Source: Cherax quadricarinatus (taxonomy: Eukaryota > Arthropoda > Malacostraca > Decapoda > Parastacidae). From it: a stretch of DNA of 64,000 nt. This document shows, piece after piece, positions 11,851 through 21,439 of the stretch (the first letter of the stretch is position 1; each line of letters begins with the position of its first letter). Location of the stretch: positions 44,866,228-44,930,227 of the forward strand of contig NC_091292.1 in assembly GCF_038502225.1 (NCBI RefSeq), read 5' to 3'. A model generated the notes under the pieces. It saw only the letters and a list, made by a program, of their open reading frames with translations. It was not told the DNA's origin and made no database searches. Made by a program: the position numbers and the translations under genes.

Positions 11851-12166
11851 TTGTCATCATGCCTCTACATAGTGGAAAATTTCTCCTCCTATTCCGTGTG
11901 TCTTAAGTTTCCTCAACAGACTCGGATGTGGAACTCTATCAAAAGCCTTACTGAAGTCCATATACACAATATCATATTCATTACCATGATCTACCTCCTC
12001 AAACACCTTAGTGAAGAAAGTTAGTAAATTCATAAAACTGGAACGCTCCTTTTTAAAACCGTGCTGAGATTCATTAACAAAATTTATGCCTCTCAAGATG
12101 GCTACGAATTGCTTCGGCAATTACTGTTTCCATAAATTTTCCAACTATGGAGGTAAGACTAATAAG
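11851..12166 (-). mobile_element. CR1-like LINE fragment A, inverted (reverse transcriptase core)
   Basis: On the minus strand (12120 to 11857) one frame gives NESQHGFKKERSSF and then YDIVYMDFSKAFDRVPH. The latter is the catalytic box of non-LTR reverse transcriptases with its first aspartate, followed by LLRKLKTHGIGG. The fragment is cut at both ends: the satellite begins at 11850, and fragment B starts head to head at 12167. It contains the very segment that is deleted in B. It is a relic, part of a longer ORF2. Confidence 0.85.
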
Positions 12167-12180
12167 CCTTACCTCCATAG
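12145..12180. other. Hairpin at the head-to-head LINE junction
   Basis: CTATGGAGGTAAG (12145-12157) and its exact inverse CTTACCTCCATAG (12168-12180) flank a 10-base spacer. The arms are the same LINE sequence present in both fragments, read in opposite directions, so the hairpin marks the point where the two copies meet. Confidence 0.9.
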
Positions 12181-13385
12181 CAGGAAAATTTACGGAATCA
12201 GTAATTGCCGAAGCAGTTCGTACCCATGTTGAAAGGCATAAAATAATTAATGAATCTCAGCACGGTTTTACAAAGGGGCGTTCCAGTTTTACGATTTTTT
12301 TTCCTGGGTAGAGGCATGGCTGACAAATAGGCAGCAGAGAGTTTGCATAAATGGGGAGAAATCAGAATGGAAGCACGTCACAAGCGGTGTTCCACAGGGG
12401 TCAGCGTTGGGCCCGTTGTTGTTCACAATTTACATAAACGACATAAATGAGGGAATAAATAACAACATAAACAAATTTGCTGATGACACCAAAATAGGCC
12501 GTCCAATTCATTCTAATGAGGACATTAGAGAACTTCAGGATTATTTGAATAGACTGATGCAGTGATCGGAGAAGTGGACAGGAAAATAACCATACCACAT
12601 ATAAACTGAATAATGTAGATCTTAATATTGCGGACTGGGAAAAGGATTTAGGAGTTCAAGTTAGCAGTAATCTGAAACCAAGACAACAGTGCATATGTGT
12701 TCGCAATAAAGGTAGCAGAATCCTTGGCTTCATATCAAGAAGAATAAATAATAGAAGTCTTCAGGTTGTTCTTCAACTCTATATATCTTTGGTTAGGCCT
12801 CATTTAGATTATGCTGCACAATTCTGGTCACCTTATTACAGAATGGATATAAATGCACTGGAAAACGTTCAAAGGAGGATGACAAAGTTCATCCCATGTA
12901 TCAGAAATCTTCTCTATGAGGATAGACTGAGAGCCCTGAATCTGCACTCTCTAGAAAGGCGTAGAATTAGGGGAGATATGATTGAGGTGTATAATTGGAA
13001 AACAGGAATTAATGAAGGGGATGTAAAAAGCGTGCTAAAAATATCTAGCATAGACAGGACTCGCAGCAATGGTTTTAAGTTGGAAAAATTCAGATTCGGG
13101 AAGGATATAGAAAAGCACTGGTTTGGTAATAGAGTTGTGGATGAGTGGAACAAACTCCCGAGTACCGTTATAGAAGCTGAGACGTTTTGTAGTTTTCAAA
13201 ATAGTTTGGATAAATACATGAGTAGATGTGGGTGGGTGTGAGTTGGACCTGACTAGCTTGTGTTATTAGGTCAGATGCCGTGCTCCTCTCTTAAGTGAAT
13301 TTGACTGACATGACTAGGTTAAGGCATTAGCTTAAGCCGGTGGGAGAATTGGACCAGCTGCTTCAGGCCAGTAGGCCTGAAGCAG
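12167..13385 (+). mobile_element. CR1-like LINE fragment B (RT end, C-terminal domain, 3' UTR)
   Basis: The plus strand runs from the reverse transcriptase to the 3' end. It starts with the same sequence as fragment A. An internal deletion near 12290-12305 removes the catalytic DFSKAFD segment. It continues with SGVPQGSALGPLLF (about 12375-12425) and FADDTKIG (about 12476-12500), the second catalytic motif. After frame breaks near 12560-12600, a 150-codon frame (12789-13241) carries RPHLDYAAQFWSPY, NVQRRMTKFIP and VVDEWNKLP, the usual C-terminal block of these elements. The 3' UTR ends in a perfect hairpin (13358-13385). Deletion and frameshifts make it inactive. Confidence 0.85.
13358..13385 (+). 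other. Perfect 12-bp stem, 4-nt loop hairpin at the LINE 3' end
   Basis: CTGCTTCAGGCC (13358-13369), loop AGTA, then GGCCTGAAGCAG (13374-13385). A stem-loop at the 3' terminus is a known recognition signal for the reverse transcriptase of some non-LTR elements (CR1/L2 types). Here it directly touches the CAGCAGGTG satellite, sharing CAGCAG at the junction. Confidence 0.85.
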
Positions 13386-13515
13386 CAGGTGTGAAGAACA
13401 TGGTCCAGCAGGTGTGAAGAATATGATCCAATAGGTGTGAAGAACATCATGCAGCAGTTTTTAAGAACATGGTCCAGCAGTTATGAAGAACATGGTCCAG
13501 CAGGTGTGAGGTGAA
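13386..13515. repeat. Satellite units (CCAGCAGGTGTGAAGAACATGG), right segment
   Basis: About five to six units of the monomer seen at 11543-11850 resume right after the LINE 3' hairpin. This identifies the LINE pair as an insertion into the array. Confidence 0.9.
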
Positions 13516-13555
13516 ATAGCATAATAACTTCGGTAAGCTATTTGGCCCATGCTTT

Positions 13556-13805
13556 AGGTGGTAGCATTAGTAGTAGCAGTAGTAGTACTAATGGTAGTAA
13601 TAGTAGTAGTAGTAATAGTAGCAGAAAGAGTAGCAGCAGTAGTAGTAGTAGTAATAGTAGCAGTAATAGTAGTAGTAGTAGTTGTAATAATAATAATACA
13701 AGCAGTAGCAGTAGTAGTAACAGCAATAGTAGCAGTAGTAGTAGTAGTTGTAGTAATAATAATACTAGCAGTAGCAGTAGTAGTAATAGCAATAGTAGCA
13801 GCAGC
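13556..13805. repeat. Compound trinucleotide repeat (AGT/AGC/AAT)n
   Basis: About 250 bp of AGT, AGC and AAT triplets in patchy runs, with short stretches of about 65 bp duplicated within it (both copies contain TAGTAATAATAATA-like islands). It reads as poly-Ser on the plus strand and poly-Leu on the minus strand. These are repeat artefacts. Confidence 0.95.
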
Positions 13806-13909
13806 ACTGGACAAAACTCTTGGTTATGTGATGCCGAGGTTCACAGTTTTCGAGAACTCTTGCAAATACTTCAGAGACGTAGAAACGACATATCAAGGTA
13901 TTTTATGCT

Positions 13910-14040
13910 TATGTTTTATCACCTCACATTGTTACGTATATATGTGCTCTGTGTTGTTGGTAATACCTTAATAAAGCTTCTGGAGCGAAACGTTCCCACA
14001 ATAAAATGTCACGTTATTTGCACATATGTTCTATTAGCAA
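13910..14040 (+). mobile_element. Diverged single arm of the palindromic element
   Basis: This stretch aligns by eye with the right arm of the 11184-11517 palindrome: CCTCACATTGTTACGTATAT, CTCTGTGTT, ACCTTAATAAAGCTTCTGG, GCGAAACGTTCCCACAATAA, ATGTCACGTTATTTGCAC. No inverse partner follows. It is either a solo arm or an older half-element. Confidence 0.8.
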
Positions 14041-14048
14041 ACATACTG

Positions 14049-16028
14049 ACTCGGAGAGGGTGCTGGGCCCCCTTCTCTCATTTTAGTCAGGGTGCTGGGG
14101 CCCCTTCTCTCATCTTAGTCAGGGTGCTGGGGCCCCTTCTCCCATCTTAGTCAGGGTGCTGGGGCCCCTTCTCTCATCTTAGTCAGGGTGCTGGGGCCCC
14201 TTCTCTCATCTTAGTCAGGGTGCTGGGGCCCCTTCTCCCATCTTAGTCAGGGTGCTGGGGCCCCTTCTCCCATCTTAGTCAGGGTGCTGGGGCCCCTTCT
14301 CCCATCTTAGTCAGGGTGCTGGGGCCACTTCTCCCATCTTAGTCAGGGTGCTGGGGCCCCTTCTCTCATCTTAGTCAGGGTGCTGGGGCCCCTTCTCCCA
14401 TCTTAGTCAGGGTGCTGGGGCCCCTTCTCCCATCTTAGTCAGGGTGCTGGGGCCACTTCTCCCATCTTAGTCAGGGTGCTGGGGCCACTTCTCCCATCTT
14501 AGTCAGGGTGCTGGGGCCTCTTCTCCCATCTTAGTCAGGGTGCTGGGGCCCCTTCTCCCATCTTAGTCAGGGTGCATGGGCCCCTTCTCCCATCTTAGTC
14601 AGGGTGCTGGGGCCCCTTCTCCCATCTTAGTCAGGGTGCTGGGGCCCCTTCTCCCATCTTAGTCAGGGTGCTGGGGCCCCTTCTCCCATCTTAGTCAGGG
14701 TGCTGGGGCCCCTTCTCCCATCTTAGTCAGGGTGCATGGGCCCCTTCTCCCATCTTAGTCAGGGTGCTGGGGCCACTTCTCCCATCTTAGTCAGGGTGCT
14801 GGGGCCACTTCTCTCATCTTAGTCAGGGTGCTGGGGCCACTTCTCCCATCTTAGTCAGGGTGCTGGGGCCACTTCTCCCATCTTGGTCAGGGAGCTGGGG
14901 CCACTTCTCCCATCTTAGTCAGGGTGCTGGGGCCCCTTCTCCCATCTTAGTCAGGGTGTTGGGGCCCCTTCTCCCATCTTAGTCAGGGTGCTGGGACCCC
15001 TTCTCCCATCTTAGTCAGGGTGCTGGGGCCACTTCTCTCATCTTAGTGAGAGTGCTGGGGCCCCTTCTCCCATCTTAGCCAGGGTGCTGGGTTTCCTTCT
15101 CCCATCTTAGCCAGGGTGCTGGGTTTCCTTCTCCCATCTTAGTCAGGGTGCTGGGTTTCCTTCTCCCATCTTAGTCAGGGTGCTGGGGCCACTTCTCTCA
15201 TCTTAGTGAGAGTGCTGGGGCCCCTTCTCCCATCTTAGTCAGGGTGCTGGGTTTCCTTCTCCCATCTTAGTCAGGGTGCTGGGTTTCCTTCTCCCATCTT
15301 AGTCAGGGTGCTGGGTTTCCTTCTCCCATCTTAGTCAGGGTGCTAGGACCCCTTCTCCCATCTTAGTCAGGGTGCTGGGGCCACTTCTCTCATCTTAGTC
15401 AGAGTGTTGGGGGGCACTTCTCCCATCTTAGTCAGGGTGCTGGGTTTCCTTCTCCCATCTTAGTCAGGGTGTTGGGGTCCCTTCTCCCATCTTAGTCAGG
15501 GTGCTGGGTTTCCTTCTCCCATCTTAGCCAAGGTGCTGGGACCCCTTCTCCCATCTTAGTCAGGGTGCTGGGTTTCCTTCTCCCATCTTAGTCAGGGTGC
15601 TGGGGCCCCTTCTCCCATCTTAGTCAGGGTGCTGGGTTTCCTTCTCCCATCTTAGTCAAGGTGCTGGGTTTCCTTCTCCCATCTTAGTCAGGGTGATGAG
15701 TTTCCTTCTCCCATCTTAGTCAGGGTGCTGGAACCGCTTCTTACATCTTAGTCAGGGTGCTGGGGCCACTTCTCCCATCTTAGTCAGGGTGTTGTGGTCC
15801 CTTCACCCATCTTAGTAAGAGTACTGGGGCCCCTTCTCTCATCTTAATCAGGGTGCTGAGTTTCCTTCTCCCATCTTAGTCAGGGTGTTGGGACCCCTTC
15901 TCCCATCTTAGTCAGGGTGCTGGGTTTCCTTCTCCCATCTTAGTCAGGGTGCTGGGTTTCCTTCTCCCATCTTAGTCAGGGTGCTGGGTTTCCTTCTCCC
16001 ATCTTAGTCAGGGTGCTGGGGTCCCTTC
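14049..16028. repeat. 32-bp minisatellite array (about 62 copies)
   Basis: Units of 32 bp contain CTTAGTCAGGGTGCTGGGG followed by CCCCTTCTCCCAT. In the left half most copies carry GGGGCCCC or GGGGCCAC. From about 15085 rightward a GGGTTTCC variant spreads and alternates with the older types. Because 32 is not a multiple of 3, no long frame persists. The variant gradient suggests polarised turnover. Confidence 0.95.
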
Positions 16029-16104
16029 TGTCTTAGACATGGAGCGGCGACACTTCCTGACCGCAAATCGATAAACAGATTACGGGTCACACCGACGCCT
16101 TTAC

Positions 16105-18327
16105 CTCCATCCTGACACAACTGTGACCCACCACCATCCTGACTCAACTGTGACCCACCACCATCCTGACTCAACAGTGACCCACCACCATCCTGACTCA
16201 ACAGTGACCCATCACGTTCCTGACTCAACAGTGACCCACCACCATCCTGGCTCAACAGTGACCAACCACTATTCTGATTCACCAGTAACCCTCCACCATC
16301 CTGACTCACCAGTGACCAACTACAATCTTGACTCACAATTCTGACTCACCATCGATATACCACCATCCTGACTCACCAGCATTCTATCACCATAATTACT
16401 CACCAGCGATCTACAACCATCCTGACTCACCTGTGACCCACCACTATTCTGACTCCCCAATGACCCCCTACAATCTTGACTCACAATTCTGACTCACAAG
16501 TGATTTACCACCATCCTGACTCACCAGTATTCTACCACCATAATGAATCACCAGTGATCTACCACCATCCTGACTCACCTGTGTCACACCACCATTCTGA
16601 TTCACCAGTGACCTACCCCCATCCTGACTTCTCTGTGACCCACCACCATCCTGACTCACCAGTGACCCATCACCATCCTGACTCACCAGTGACCCCCCCA
16701 CTATTCTGACATATCTGCAACCCACCACCATCCTGACTCACCAGTGACTCACAATCATCCTGACTCACCACTGACCCTCCACCATCATGACTCACCAGTG
16801 ACCCACTACAATCCTGACTCACAATCCTGACTCACAAGTGAGATACCACCATCCTGACTCACCAGCATTCTACCAATATAATGACTCACCAGTGATCTAC
16901 CACCATTCTGACTCACCAGTGACCTACCCCTATCCTGACTTATCTGTGACCCACCACAATCCTGACTCACCAGTGACCCACCACCATCCTGACTCACCAG
17001 TGACCCACCAACATTCTGATTCATCTGTGACCCACCGTCATCCTGAGTCACCACTGACCCACCACCATTCTGACTTACCAGCGACTCACCACCATCCTGA
17101 CTCACCAGTGATGTACTTCCATTCTGCCCCACCAGTGACCCACCACAATCGTGACTCACCAGTGACCCACCACCATTCTGACTCACCAGTGACCCACCAC
17201 CATTCTGACACATCAGTGACTCACCAACATTCAGATTCACCTGTGACCCACCATCATCCTGAGTCACCACTGACCCACCACCATTCTGACTTACCAGCGA
17301 CTCACCACCAACCTGACTCGCCAGTGACCCACCACCATCCTGACTCACCAGTGATGTACCTCCATTCTGCCCCACTAGTGGCCCACCACAGTCCTGACTC
17401 ACCAGTGACCCACCACCATCCTGACTCACCAGCGATCTACCTCCATTCTGCCTCACCAGTGACCCCCAACTATCCTGATCCACCAGTGACCCACCACCAT
17501 TCTGATTCACCAGTGACCCACTACAATCTTGACTCACAATTCTGACTCACAAGTGATATACCACCATCCTGACTCACCAGTATTCTACCACCATCCTGAC
17601 TCACCAGTGACCCACCACTATTCTGACTCACCAGTGACCTACCCCCATCCTGACTTCTCTGTGACCCACCACCATCCTGACTCACCAGTGACCCACCACC
17701 ATCCTGACTAAACAGTGACCCAAAACCATCCTGACTCAACAGTGACCCACCACAATCTGACTCAACAGTGACACACCACCATCCTGACTCAACAGTGACC
17801 CACCACCATCGTGACTCACCAGTGACCCACCACCATCGTGACTCAACAGTGACCCACCACCATCGTGACTCAACAGTGACCCACCACCATCGTGACTCAA
17901 CAGTGACCCACCACCATCGTGACTCAACAGTGACCCACCACCATCGTGACTCACCACTAACCCACCACCATCCTGACTCACCACTGATTTACCACCATCT
18001 TGGCTAACCACTGACCCACCACCATTCTGACTCACCATTGACCCACCACCATTCTGAATCAACAGTGACCCACCACCATCCTGACTCAACAGTGACCCAC
18101 CACCATCCTGACTCACCAGTAACCCACCACCATCCTGACTCACCAGTAACCCACCACCATCCTGACTCACCAGTAACCCACCACCATCCTGACTCACCAG
18201 TAACCCACCACCATCCTGACTCACCAGTGACCCACCACCATCCTGACTCACTAGTAGCCCACCACCATACTGACTCACCAGAGACTCACAATTATCCTGA
18301 CTCAACAGTGAACCAACGCCATCCTGA
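16105..18327. repeat. 27-bp minisatellite array, ends at scaffold gap
   Basis: The unit is 27 bp, carrying CATCCTGACTCACCAGTGAC and CCACCAC. It reads as a 9-residue His/Pro repeat (THHHPDSPV) on the plus strand and a Gly/Ser repeat on the minus strand. A shortened unit with TTGACTCACAATTCTGACTC or close variants appears at about 16330, 16482, 16817 and 17531, each followed by similar sequence, marking block duplications. From about 17700 the units become more uniform. The array stops at the N gap, so its true length is unknown. Confidence 0.95.
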
Positions 18328-18427
18328 NNNNNNNNNNNNNNNNNNNNNNNNNNNNNNNNNNNNNNNNNNNNNNNNNNNNNNNNNNNNNNNNNNNNNNNNN
18401 NNNNNNNNNNNNNNNNNNNNNNNNNNN
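18328..18427. other. Assembly gap (100 N)
   Basis: Exactly 100 undetermined bases between the 27-bp array and the C-terminal coding end of a LINE. A round 100 usually marks a gap of unknown size, so adjacency of the two sides should be treated with care. Confidence 0.99.
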
Positions 18428-18822
18428 CCTAACCATACCCTCACAGCTTCTAAATTACAAAAATACACAGCATGAAAAATAGTCTCGGAACATCCACACG
18501 CTTTGTACTCCCCACCCTCCCTTAGTCTCCTATTAAATAACACAACACCAGACGGCAAGATTCCATGTAGAAACCTAAACATTACCTCCCTTACACCTGG
18601 TTTAATACGCAATTGCCGTAAACATTTCCAGATATTCCCCACGCATACATGGGTATGCCCCCTCAACTGCCGCCACCACAGACCCACCCCCACCCTCTCT
18701 AGAATCCTCAATTTAAGGCGCTTCGGATCCCTCACCGTCATTAAAACCCTCAACATGGCCTCACCAATCATTAAATCCTTACCCTCCCCACCATCGTTGC
18801 ATATCCATACGCAGTTTTCCTA
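18428..18822 (-). pseudogene. LINE ORF2 C-terminal domain in a shifted frame, cut by the gap
   Basis: This frame opens after a TAG at about 18822 and has an ATG at 18771-18769 that overlaps the stop of the main ORF2 frame (TAATG). It encodes LMIGEAMLRVLMTVRDPKRL, then a basic region, and a Cys/His cluster (ACGCSETIFHAVYFC) resembling the CCHC motif at the end of Tx1/L1-type ORF2. The 100-N gap removes the rest. The simplest reading is a small indel between 18771 and 18822 that split one ORF. Stop-restart translation is possible but unproven. Confidence 0.7.
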
Positions 18823-21437
18823 GCCCCCCCTTTCCTCGCCCCCATCTCCCCCAAATACCCGCGTTTTAGATACACACTCATCATACGCTTTTCTAAATGT
18901 ATAAGCCCCAGCCCCCCGTGGCTAACGGGAAGCGTCACCACCCCTCTACTTAGCCAGTCACAACCCGATCCCCATATAAATCGGAAAATCCCATGCTGCA
19001 ACCGTTGCACCTCTCGCCGCCTCAGCGGGTATACTGCCACCACGTGCCATATCTTACTATACAACAGCACGTTCGTCACAATGACCCTCTGATGCAACGT
19101 TAGCTGCGCCGTCCTCAAACCACCCAATCTTTTCAATACCCCATCCACGGTGCGCATCGAATTTACCTCTTGTGCGACCCTATCATTCTTAGCGTACACT
19201 ATCCCACAAATCAATAGCTGATCCACCACACTCCACCCACGCCCTACAGTCCCATCTCTATTTATGTTATTGCCTAGGTCCATGTACTTAGACTTTGCCA
19301 CATTAATTTCCATCCCAGTAGCCTCTCCAAACACATCTACCACCTTTCCAACCTTGTGTAAATCCTTCTCATCCCTCACCAATACAGTTGTATCATCCAC
19401 ATAACCCACAATACCCGGCCAACCCTCTCGTTCATTACTAACCCCTCCACTTGCGATACTCCACCTAACTGCCCTATAAAAGGGATCCTGGAGGCACGCA
19501 AACAATATTTGCGATAGAGGGCAACCCTGTCGCAAACCCCTTCCCATCTGAATGTTAACACCTAGCCTTCCATTAACCTGTACTCTCATAGATGCTCCCT
19601 GATACAATGTTTTCGCCCAAGATATAATTTCCTTCCCGAATCCCTGCCAACGCATGAACCTCCATAACGCATCCCTCTCCACACTATCGTAAGCAGCTCG
19701 CCAATCCAATGCCAACACACCCCCACCCCCCAACTCCCCCCTCTTTTCTATAAAACTTCTAAGAACTCCATGCCCTTTATACATTGTCCTACCCGGTACC
19801 CCATATTGTCCTCTGTCAATTACGTTACCTATCACCTTTTTTATTCTATTCCCTAATATTCGTGCAAATAACTTATAATCGCCACACATAAGCGATATTG
19901 CTCGGTAATCCTCTACCGTAGTCTGTCCACCTTTTGGAACTAATACCACGACAGCAGTCCTTTGCTGCTCCCCCATTTCCCCATCATCCTTCATTACATT
20001 GAATAACCTAACTAAAAATCCTCTCAATACTTCCCAATTCCTAACGTAAAAATCATTAGGCAACCCATCTACACCTGGCGCCTTACCTAAACTTGCACCA
20101 GACAAAGCGTGCGAAATCTCACTTTCCGTGATCGGACCTTCTAATGTTACCCTATCCATACCATCAATCTCACGTTGCACGAAACCTCCCATTTCCTTTA
20201 AAGCCTCATCTCGAATACCTCCGTTTTGTGCATATGACCTAAACCATGCATCTAGATAACCACTCATACCCTCTGTCGTCACTAATACCTGCCCCTCTCT
20301 ATACCCTCCCATCCCCACATGAACAGTTAATCCCATCATCTCCGTCGCCACTCTTCTCTTACGCTGTCTCCTCAACACGCATGCCGAAGGCCTGTCACCC
20401 CATAACACCTCTTCCAGCCCACCCAAAACTCGCGCGCCATCAAATCTTTCATTTTGCAAATCCCTGATACGCTCCTTTAATCCCTCAATATCGTCCACCG
20501 GATAACTAGCACTCCCACGCTCGTAGCAAGCTCTCAACTGTCCCTCAAGATAAGATTGGTACCCATACTTCAACCTGTTATATTCCCTCCCACTACGAAT
20601 ATAAAATTCCTTAATACGAGATTTCGCCACAGAGTCCCACCAACTAACCAATTCACTATTCCCAGGCGCCTCCGCCACCAATTCCTCCCACAATTGAACA
20701 AATGACTGTTGATACTCTTCTTGCTGCAACAACTTTACATTCAACTTCCAAAACCCCTTACACCTTCTCGGCAACCCCTCCCAACCTATATCCACCAAAA
20801 CACCCCTGTGATCAGAAAATACTACGTCCATTACCCTCACACTATGTATTACAACTTTCCTGGGAACGTATAATCGATCGAGCCTAGCCGCATACCCACG
20901 CTTAATAAATGTGTGCTCCACCACCTCACCTCCCTCAACATCTGTCAATCCTATCCCGGATAACAATTCTCCCAATATCCTCAAACACTGCCCTGCCCCC
21001 CTCGGTTCAACATCGTTATTCCTTATCACACAGTTCCAGTCACCTCCTATCACAGCATCCCCCGGCAATCCACGCAAATAATATACCAGAACGTCCCTTA
21101 CGAATTTATTCTTTATCCTCACATCTCCCTCTGCTGGGCCATACACACACACCAACGCCATCTGTACCTGACCCCATAACCCATCCACACGAATCACCCT
21201 CCCCTCTCCCCCCTCACTATGCCTGACAACCAACGGGCTAGTTTCTTTCACCAAAATGGCCACACCTCCTTTCAATCTGACTGCATGCTCAACATACACA
21301 TTATACCCATCCACCTTCAACTCATAACCCGGTCTATAATTGTGTTCCTGCAAGAACACAACGTCAACGTCATGACGCACCAAATATTCCTTAAACCACT
21401 CACACTTTCTCTGAGACCTCAAGCCATTGATGTTCAA
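18771..21437 (-). CDS. LINE ORF2: AP-type endonuclease and reverse transcriptase
   Basis: The 888-codon frame holds an apurinic-type endonuclease: N at 2 and 4 (NINGLRS), E31 in LQEHN, Y99, D133/N135 in GGDWN, D187 in RLDR, and S208-D209-H210. The reverse transcriptase follows: KAPGVDGLP at about 452, RAISL, LALDWRAAYDSVERD (first Asp), RQGCPLSQILF, and GYVDDTTVLV with YVDD at 679-682, where most LINEs have FADD or YADD. The C-terminal part has FRFIWGSGCDWLSRG and GGLGLIHL. The frame is open upstream to about 21488, overlapping ORF1 by 49 bases, but has no ATG. Counted here from a TTG, the first in-frame ATG is codon 93, inside the nuclease. It ends at TAA (18773-18771), before the usual C-terminal domain. 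Confidence 0.85.
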   Translation of the reverse strand: MNINGLRSQRKCEWFKEYLVRHDVDVVFLQEHNYRPGYELKVDGYNVYVEHAVRLKGGVAILVKETSPLVVRHSEGGEGRVIRVDGLWGQVQMALVCVYGPAEGDVRIKNKFVRDVLVYYLRGLPGDAVIGGDWNCVIRNNDVEPRGAGQCLRILGELLSGIGLTDVEGGEVVEHTFIKRGYAARLDRLYVPRKVVIHSVRVMDVVFSDHRGVLVDIGWEGLPRRCKGFWKLNVKLLQQEEYQQSFVQLWEELVAEAPGNSELVSWWDSVAKSRIKEFYIRSGREYNRLKYGYQSYLEGQLRACYERGSASYPVDDIEGLKERIRDLQNERFDGARVLGGLEEVLWGDRPSACVLRRQRKRRVATEMMGLTVHVGMGGYREGQVLVTTEGMSGYLDAWFRSYAQNGGIRDEALKEMGGFVQREIDGMDRVTLEGPITESEISHALSGASLGKAPGVDGLPNDFYVRNWEVLRGFLVRLFNVMKDDGEMGEQQRTAVVVLVPKGGQTTVEDYRAISLMCGDYKLFARILGNRIKKVIGNVIDRGQYGVPGRTMYKGHGVLRSFIEKRGELGGGGVLALDWRAAYDSVERDALWRFMRWQGFGKEIISWAKTLYQGASMRVQVNGRLGVNIQMGRGLRQGCPLSQILFACLQDPFYRAVRWSIASGGVSNEREGWPGIVGYVDDTTVLVRDEKDLHKVGKVVDVFGEATGMEINVAKSKYMDLGNNINRDGTVGRGWSVVDQLLICGIVYAKNDRVAQEVNSMRTVDGVLKRLGGLRTAQLTLHQRVIVTNVLLYSKIWHVVAVYPLRRREVQRLQHGIFRFIWGSGCDWLSRGVVTLPVSHGGLGLIHLEKRMMSVYLKRGYLGEMGARKGGARKTAYGYATMVGRVRI

Positions 21438-21439
21438 TG

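Noticed and set aside
11857..12120. A host gene encoding an 87-residue protein
   Set aside because: Its YMDFSKAFDRVPH block is reverse transcriptase of a LINE, with truncated ends.
13538..13971. Ser-rich or Leu-rich proteins at the trinucleotide tract
   Set aside because: All frames of AGT/AGC repeats are open. The fused 3' part is a dispersed repeat arm.
16123..18475. His-rich (THHHPDSPV) repeat proteins, possible metal binders
   Set aside because: 9-residue period equals the 27-bp monomer. The opposite strand is equally open, and frames end wherever monomers are mutated.
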